Positions 3,973 to 8,695 of a stretch of 8,695 nt of DNA are shown here, in pieces. This stretch comes from JBFJVZ01 sp041623895. GTDB lineage: Bacteria; Planctomycetota; Planctomycetia; Pirellulales; Pirellulaceae. How positions within the stretch are numbered: the first letter of the stretch is position 1; every line of letters begins with the position of its first letter. The notes under the pieces are model-generated. The model saw only the letters and a list, made by a program, of their open reading frames with translations, ran no database searches and was not told where the DNA came from. Where the stretch lies: assembly GCA_041623895.1 (NCBI GenBank), contig JBFJVZ010000345.1:1-8695 (forward strand), in the 5' to 3' direction. The position numbers and the translations under genes are program-made.

Positions 3973-6615
3973 ATGAAACCGCTTTGGCTTTTCGTTGCTG
4001 CCGCCACGGTCGCCTTGCTTTTCAACGCCAATTCCAATGCCGGCGCAGATCACCCCAACATCGTCTTCATACTGGCCGATGATCTGGGTTGGGCTGAACT
4101 TGGCTGCTACGGAAACGACTTTAACGAAACCCCAAATCTCGATCGCCTGGCCGCAGGCGGGATGCGGTTCACGCAAGCCTACGCAGCTGCACCGGTTTGT
4201 TCACCATATCGTGCCGCATTGCTGACCGGCCAGTATCCGGCGCGCGTCGGCATCACCGATTATTTGCGTCCAAATTCTGCCAATGCCTTGTCGACACAGC
4301 ATGTAACGCTTGCCGAAGCCCTGCAGCGTGCTGGGTATGCAACCGGAATGATCGGCAAATGGCATCTCACGGGCTACCAGTATCACGCTGCTGAACACGA
4401 GATCAAGCCGCGAGACCACGGCTTCGCTTGGGACTTCGCGCGCGAAGTAAAAGGTGTTGGCAATGGGGCTAATTTTTGGCCCTACGTGTTTCGTGATCAG
4501 CCGATCCGCTGGCTTGATATAGCGGAAAACCGTCTTGGTGAAGACGAGTTTCTGGTCGATCGCATGAATGCCGAAGCGGTTGACTTCATCGACCGCCATC
4601 ACGATCAGCCTTTCTTTCTGTATCTCAGCCACTATGCAACGCACACGATTTTGCATGGCAAACCGCAATTGGTTGACAAGTACCGTGACAAACACCAACC
4701 GGGCAAAAGCAGCCGCGATCACTGTTACCTGTGTCAAGATCAAGGCCACCAGGGCGATGCTCTTCATCATTGGGCTGCCGATCATAATCCACATTTGGCT
4801 GCCATGCTCGAGAGCATTGATGATGGAATTGGTCTGATCAACAACAAACTCGATCAACTCGGGATTCGGGACAATACCATTGTGATCTTTACCAGTGACA
4901 ACGGCGGCGAAGCGAACGTGACAACCAACGGTCATCTCCGCGGTGGCAAAAGCGAATTGTACGAAGGCGGCATTCGAGTCCCTTTGATTGTGCGCTGGCC
5001 AAACCGCGTTCCCGCTGATTCTGTTTGCGAACAGCCGACCGTGAATGTTGACTTCTATCCAACGCTACTGAAAGCGGCGGAGGTCCCGGTACCCGCAGAG
5101 CAAACAATGGACGGGGTCTCGACGTTAAGCACCTGGCTGGACCCGCAAGCGGTGATCAGTCGCGAGGCAATCTATTGGCATTATCCGCTTGACTCGCCCC
5201 ATTTTCTGGGTGGGCGATCGGCCGCCGCGATCCGAGAGGGTGACTGGAAACTGATTGAATTCTTTGATTCAGGTCGCGCCGAGTTATATCGGCTCGATCA
5301 GGATCCCTCCGAGCAGAAAAACCTGGCCGACAAACATCCTCAGACAGTGCGGCAACTGAAAGATCACCTGGCAACCTGGCGCGATCAAGTTGCCGCCCGC
5401 ACGCCCTCACCGCCGCTGCTGGTGCAACCGACGAAGCTTTATTTTGCTGACAGTTTTTCACCGCAACAGATCAGCGAGCGTTGGTTCTTTCAAAAAGAAT
5501 GGCAGACCAAGGATGGAGTACTGGTGCGGAACGAACTACCGGGCGAAAACAAACGGATCTTTTTGAAACAGCCGCGTTACCAGGACGCCATGATTCGCTT
5601 TGACTTTCAGTTCCGTGGTGCGGGGGAGATTCGCTTGATGACCGGCGCTTCGGGTCCTTACAACGCGGTCGTGCACATTCATCCCAATCAGTTCTTTATT
5701 CAAACGGCCAAAGACGATTCGGGACCCTACTTCAGTCGCCGCCACGGTGAATGCGCGTTCGACTTTCAGCCCGATCACTGGTACACGATGACGGTTGAAT
5801 TCAGTGGTGATCAACTGGTGGCTCATCTCGATCGCGAGCATCTGGCCTATGCCAAACACCACATCTTGGACAAACAGCGGACGTACTTTGCGTTTCAAGT
5901 TGACCAGCCGTCCGCCGCATTTGACAACGTGCAAATCTTGACGGCCAAGCCGCACCCCGATCAGGAACATCACTTGCAGTGGATTCGCCGCGCAAACAGC
6001 AAGTATCCAGTCGAAAAAAGCCTGCAGGAAGAACTGAAGATTCGTCAACAAATCGCGCATGATTTTTTATACCAAACCGATGCGAATTACCGAGCGCTGG
6101 TCAGCAAGGTTGACCAGCAAAAGGCGAAGGAGAAACGACTGTATCCCAACGTGTTTCGCAGCCACAAAGAATTTCAAAAGGAAATTTCCCAACAGCGCAA
6201 GCGTCTGCTGGCCGATGACGCCAACTATAAGGAAACCCTGCATGCGACTTACCGGGCAGCCCGCGCCATTGACGACTACTTATTGGAACAAGATCCGGAC
6301 ATTGGCGAACTTCCGCCCAGCCGGCGGAGCGCCGCCTTGCAGCGGTTGAAACTTCGTTTTGCAAACGATGCCGGTTACCAAAAACTGCTCGCCGTTCGCG
6401 ATGCAGCCCAAACGGAACTGGAGCAAAAATATCCGCAGCTATTTCGCACCGATCAGCAGATCACGAAATATCGCAAAGAACAACGGCAAGCGGTCAACAA
6501 GGATCCGGAGTTTAGAAAACTGATCGATGAGACCGCGGCAACATATCGGGCGCAACAGGATTACTTGCTCCGGCACGATTCCGAATTGGCAAGACTGATC
6601 GAAGCAGCAAAGTAG
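3973..6615 (+). CDS. Secreted sulfatase with β-sandwich domain and helical repeat tail
   Basis: This enzyme should hydrolyse sulfate esters, probably on a glycan, outside the cytoplasm. The product has 880 residues, against roughly 450-550 for a plain S1 sulfatase. Residues 1-25 are a signal peptide ending near NAGA. The catalytic domain follows: metal-binding D36-D37, the formylglycine motif C76-S-P-Y-R80 (fits CxPxR, with Tyr in place of the common Ser), GKWHL (128-132), H224, and DNG (309-311). WHYP (402-405) and an ELYRLDQDP segment mark the C-terminal subdomain. Residues ~490-657 look like a DUF1080/LamG-type concanavalin-like β-sandwich, perhaps glycan-binding. Residues ~662-880 are charged, helical and repetitive. 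An insertion near 246-267 is rich in Cys and His. ATG 3973 is chosen because it starts the signal peptide; the frame is open back to 3808 but that stretch crosses the terminator. The formylglycine-generating enzyme needed for maturation is not in the window. It is the first gene of an apparent operon with the transporter genes. Confidence 0.92.
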   Translation: MKPLWLFVAAATVALLFNANSNAGADHPNIVFILADDLGWAELGCYGNDFNETPNLDRLAAGGMRFTQAYAAAPVCSPYRAALLTGQYPARVGITDYLRPNSANALSTQHVTLAEALQRAGYATGMIGKWHLTGYQYHAAEHEIKPRDHGFAWDFAREVKGVGNGANFWPYVFRDQPIRWLDIAENRLGEDEFLVDRMNAEAVDFIDRHHDQPFFLYLSHYATHTILHGKPQLVDKYRDKHQPGKSSRDHCYLCQDQGHQGDALHHWAADHNPHLAAMLESIDDGIGLINNKLDQLGIRDNTIVIFTSDNGGEANVTTNGHLRGGKSELYEGGIRVPLIVRWPNRVPADSVCEQPTVNVDFYPTLLKAAEVPVPAEQTMDGVSTLSTWLDPQAVISREAIYWHYPLDSPHFLGGRSAAAIREGDWKLIEFFDSGRAELYRLDQDPSEQKNLADKHPQTVRQLKDHLATWRDQVAARTPSPPLLVQPTKLYFADSFSPQQISERWFFQKEWQTKDGVLVRNELPGENKRIFLKQPRYQDAMIRFDFQFRGAGEIRLMTGASGPYNAVVHIHPNQFFIQTAKDDSGPYFSRRHGECAFDFQPDHWYTMTVEFSGDQLVAHLDREHLAYAKHHILDKQRTYFAFQVDQPSAAFDNVQILTAKPHPDQEHHLQWIRRANSKYPVEKSLQEELKIRQQIAHDFLYQTDANYRALVSKVDQQKAKEKRLYPNVFRSHKEFQKEISQQRKRLLADDANYKETLHATYRAARAIDDYLLEQDPDIGELPPSRRSAALQRLKLRFANDAGYQKLLAVRDAAQTELEQKYPQLFRTDQQITKYRKEQRQAVNKDPEFRKLIDETAATYRAQQDYLLRHDSELARLIEAAK
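6079..6612 (+). other. Four degenerate ~46-residue helical repeats in the sulfatase tail
   Basis: Within residues 703-880 of the sulfatase, four units begin at D703 (DANYRAL), D749 (DANYKET), D799 (DAGYQKL) and D844 (DPEFRKL), with spacings of 46, 50 and 45 residues. Units alternate: the first and third end in YPNVF and YPQLF, followed by a similar linker, while the second and fourth end in DYLLEQD and DYLLRHD. A two-unit block of about 95 residues therefore seems to have been duplicated. Composition is rich in Lys, Arg, Gln, Glu and Ala, suggesting helical hairpins. No known family was recognised. Confidence 0.7.
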
Positions 6616-6621
6616 TTTTTC

Positions 6622-8118
6622 ATGACCACAACGTCCCAGCCAACTGTGCTGCTGGAAATGTCGGGAATCGACAAGTCGTTTCCGGGAGTCCGCGCGCTGT
6701 CCGCTGTTTCGCTCAAACTGCACCGCGGCGAAGTGCTGGCATTGATGGGTGAAAACGGAGCCGGTAAGAGCACACTGATCAAAACGCTGGCCGGAGCACA
6801 CCAGCCCGATGCGGGCACGATTTCGATTGACGGCATGCCGGTGAACCTGGCCAGCCCGACCGCGGCTATCGAAGCCGGGATCGGTGTGATTTACCAGGAG
6901 TTCAATCTGATCCCAGCCCTCACCGCCTGGGAGAATATCTTCCTGGGTCGGGAAAAATCGGGACTCTTTGTCGATCGCAAACAGGAGCGTGCTCGGTCGG
7001 CGGAACTTTTCGCTCGGCTTGGTGTGAATGTGCCCTTGGATGTTCCCTGCGGACAGCTCTCCGTTGCTCAGCAGCAACTGATCGAAATTGCCAAAGTGCT
7101 GTCGCAAGACGTTCGCATTTTGGTGATGGACGAACCATCCGCAGCGCTGACACCACAGGAAGTCGAAAAACTATTTGCCATCATTGCTGAATTGAAAAGT
7201 CAAGGCATCGGCATCATTTACATCAGCCATCGCCTGGATGAAATCTTTCAAATCGCTGACACCGTGACCGTACTCCGCGACGGCCAGTACGTCGGTGATG
7301 CGCCGGCCCCGCAGATGACTCGGCAACAGATGATCGAGATGATGGTGGGCCGTTCGATCGAAAATGAATTCCCCAAAGAACGCGCAGACATTGGTCGGGT
7401 ACGCCTGCAGGTCCGTGGGATGTCTCGTGGTGATGTGGTTCGGGACGTCAGCTTGGAGGTCCGCGCCGGCGAAGTCTTGGGACTGACGGGTTTGGTGGGG
7501 GCCGGCCGTACGGAATTGGTACGTCTAATCTTTGGCGCCGACAGTGCAGAATCGGGACAAGTCAGTTTGGACGGCAAACCGCTTCGTTTGGCGTCGCCGC
7601 GAGAAGCGATCGCGGCCGGCATTTGCCTGTTAACGGAAGATCGCAAATCACAGGGCTTGGTGCTGGGCCGCAGTGTTCGTGAAAACTTTGGACTTCCGAA
7701 TCTATCGAAACTGTCGCGTTTCGGTATGTTACGGGAGCGACAGGAGCGAAGCGAGTTTGCAAAGTATGTTGATTCACTCAGCATTCGAATTCCCAATCAG
7801 GAACAACTCGCCCAACACCTTTCCGGTGGCAATCAACAAAAGGTCGTGTTGGCAAAGTGGCTTGAGCAAAATGCGGAGGTCTTGATCTTTGATGAACCAA
7901 CGCGTGGGATCGATGTCGGGGCCAAGCACGAGATTTATCAACTGATCAACCGACTGGCCGCCCAAGGAAAAGCGATCATCATGATCAGTTCGGAGTTACC
8001 TGAAGTGCTTGGCATGAGCGACCGCATCCTGGTCATGCATGATGGACGCATCACTGGCGAAATCAATGACGTCGCCTCGACAAGCCAGCATGAAATCATG
8101 GAACTGGCGATCGGCTAG
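6622..8118 (+). CDS. Sugar ABC transporter ATP-binding protein (RbsA/CUT2 type)
   Basis: This 498-residue cytoplasmic ATPase has two tandem ABC domains, the length and order of the RbsA/MglA/XylG (CUT2) family. NBD1 has Walker A GENGAGKST (43-51), signature LSVAQQQ (146-152) in place of LSGGQ, and Walker B ILVMDEPSAALT (from 166). NBD2 has the degenerate Walker A typical of this family, GLVGAGRTE (290-298, Arg for Lys), an intact signature LSGGNQQK (400-407), and Walker B LIFDEPTRGID (421-431). It should power import of a monosaccharide or related sugar through the downstream permease; the sugar cannot be told from this subunit. ATG 6622 lies 6 bases after the sulfatase stop, with no strong Shine-Dalgarno, so translation may depend on ribosomes arriving from the sulfatase reading frame. 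The permease gene starts 22 bases after the stop. Confidence 0.95.
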   Translation: MTTTSQPTVLLEMSGIDKSFPGVRALSAVSLKLHRGEVLALMGENGAGKSTLIKTLAGAHQPDAGTISIDGMPVNLASPTAAIEAGIGVIYQEFNLIPALTAWENIFLGREKSGLFVDRKQERARSAELFARLGVNVPLDVPCGQLSVAQQQLIEIAKVLSQDVRILVMDEPSAALTPQEVEKLFAIIAELKSQGIGIIYISHRLDEIFQIADTVTVLRDGQYVGDAPAPQMTRQQMIEMMVGRSIENEFPKERADIGRVRLQVRGMSRGDVVRDVSLEVRAGEVLGLTGLVGAGRTELVRLIFGADSAESGQVSLDGKPLRLASPREAIAAGICLLTEDRKSQGLVLGRSVRENFGLPNLSKLSRFGMLRERQERSEFAKYVDSLSIRIPNQEQLAQHLSGGNQQKVVLAKWLEQNAEVLIFDEPTRGIDVGAKHEIYQLINRLAAQGKAIIMISSELPEVLGMSDRILVMHDGRITGEINDVASTSQHEIMELAIG

Positions 8119-8140
8119 AAACCGCGGATAACAAACATTC

Positions 8141-8695
8141 ATGGACACAACCAGCCGCAAGTCGCAACTCTGGGCAACCATCGTCAACGATTACGGCATG
8201 GTGTTTGTCCTCTTGTTGCTGATCGTCGTGCTCAGTCTGCTGACGCTTGAGCAGCAAAATCCGACGGGCGCCGAAGCTGGCAGACTGGTTGCCAGGGAAA
8301 TCATTTCCCGATCAGGCGATGCCGCGACGGTCGTGATCATCGCCGAGTCCACTCCGGTCGACGAAGCGTTTGTCCGCGGCGCGCAAGAGACTTTCGACAA
8401 GCGCGGAGTCAAGGTTGCCGCCAGTGTCGCCGGCAAACCCGTCGATGCACGACGCGCGATCGAATCGGTGTTGCAGAGCGGCCAACAGATCGACGCCGTT
8501 GCCGCGACCGGAGACACAGCGACGTGGACCATCTACGATCGCTTTGAGAGCGTGGGCCAGGCAAAATGTGTCAGCCCGGAACCGTATTATTGGCCCACCT
8601 TCGCCAAGCTCGATAATATTCTCAGCGTCGCCAACCAAACTGCCATTTACGCGATCATCGCGATTGGCATGACCATGGTGATCATTACCGCCGGG
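8141..8695 (+). CDS. Sugar ABC transporter permease (RbsC-like) with inserted binding-protein-like lobe, 3' truncated by window
   Basis: The frame is open from ATG 8141 to the window end (185 residues seen), so this is the N-terminal part only. Residues ~19-36 are a membrane segment matching TM1 of RbsC-type permeases. Residues ~153-185, running from PTFAKLDNIL to IAIGMTMVIITAG, match the next conserved RbsC segment (NNLFNIL to VGMTLVILT in E. coli). In RbsC these join almost directly; here about 115 residues intervene, on the predicted periplasmic side. The insert reads as alternating β-strands and helices: TVVIIAE (63-69), helix 74-88, VKVAASVAG (90-98), helix 102-113, and DAVAATGDTATW (118-129). 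This resembles one Rossmann-like lobe of a type I sugar-binding protein. A single Cys lies at 143. It is the third gene of the apparent sulfatase operon, with only a weak ribosome-binding site. Confidence 0.85.
   Translation, partial: MDTTSRKSQLWATIVNDYGMVFVLLLLIVVLSLLTLEQQNPTGAEAGRLVAREIISRSGDAATVVIIAESTPVDEAFVRGAQETFDKRGVKVAASVAGKPVDARRAIESVLQSGQQIDAVAATGDTATWTIYDRFESVGQAKCVSPEPYYWPTFAKLDNILSVANQTAIYAIIAIGMTMVIITAG

Noticed and set aside
4201..4935. A 244-residue reverse-strand frame.
   Set aside because: It lies antisense inside the sulfatase catalytic domain, whose motifs are unambiguous, and shows no recognisable protein features.
7492..7518. Loss of the Walker A lysine in the second ABC domain as a sign of a broken gene.
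   Set aside because: A degenerate second Walker A of the form GxxGAGRTE is normal for RbsA/MglA-type ATPases.
8191..8638. Reverse-strand frames opposite the permease.
   Set aside because: The plus-strand frame from 8141 continues to the window end with a membrane segment and RbsC-like wording, so the reverse frames are shadows.

Overview
The window looks like a stretch of a planctomycete chromosome, probably Pirellulales-like. This is inferred from a secreted sulfatase with a β-sandwich appendage, a secreted ThuA-domain protein, weak Shine-Dalgarno signals throughout, and intergenic spacers filled with short palindromes. No rRNA, tRNA, CRISPR array, transposase or integrase was seen, and nothing marks a recently acquired island.

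Layout. Bases 1-198 hold two palindromic elements. A forward gene (199-1296, TTG start) encodes a CinA-C-like domain joined to an NMN-adenylyltransferase-like domain. It converges on a reverse-strand ThuA-domain gene (1548-2489). The gap between them holds a terminator-like hairpin (1315-1352) and a separate 23-bp inverted repeat (1409-1486). After a divergent spacer comes a forward gene (2626-3792) that joins a FlK-type hotdog thioesterase to a crotonase. An A8 run lies at the domain junction, in the phase of a -1 slippery site. A strong bidirectional terminator (3844-3875) closes this unit.

The rest is one apparent forward operon. A secreted sulfatase of 880 residues (3973-6615) is followed after 6 bases by an RbsA-like double-ATPase subunit (6622-8118). 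After 22 more bases comes a permease that runs off the window (8141 onward). The sulfatase carries a β-sandwich domain and four degenerate ~46-residue helical repeats. The permease carries a ~115-residue insertion just after its first membrane segment, and this insertion looks like one lobe of a periplasmic sugar-binding protein. The natural reading is that a sulfated glycan or sugar is desulfated outside the cytoplasm and the product is imported by a CUT2-type transporter whose permease has its own binding lobe.

The most unusual points are the permease insertion, the thioesterase-crotonase fusion with its slippery junction, and the repeat tail of the sulfatase. All assignments come from reading motifs by eye; no database search was run.
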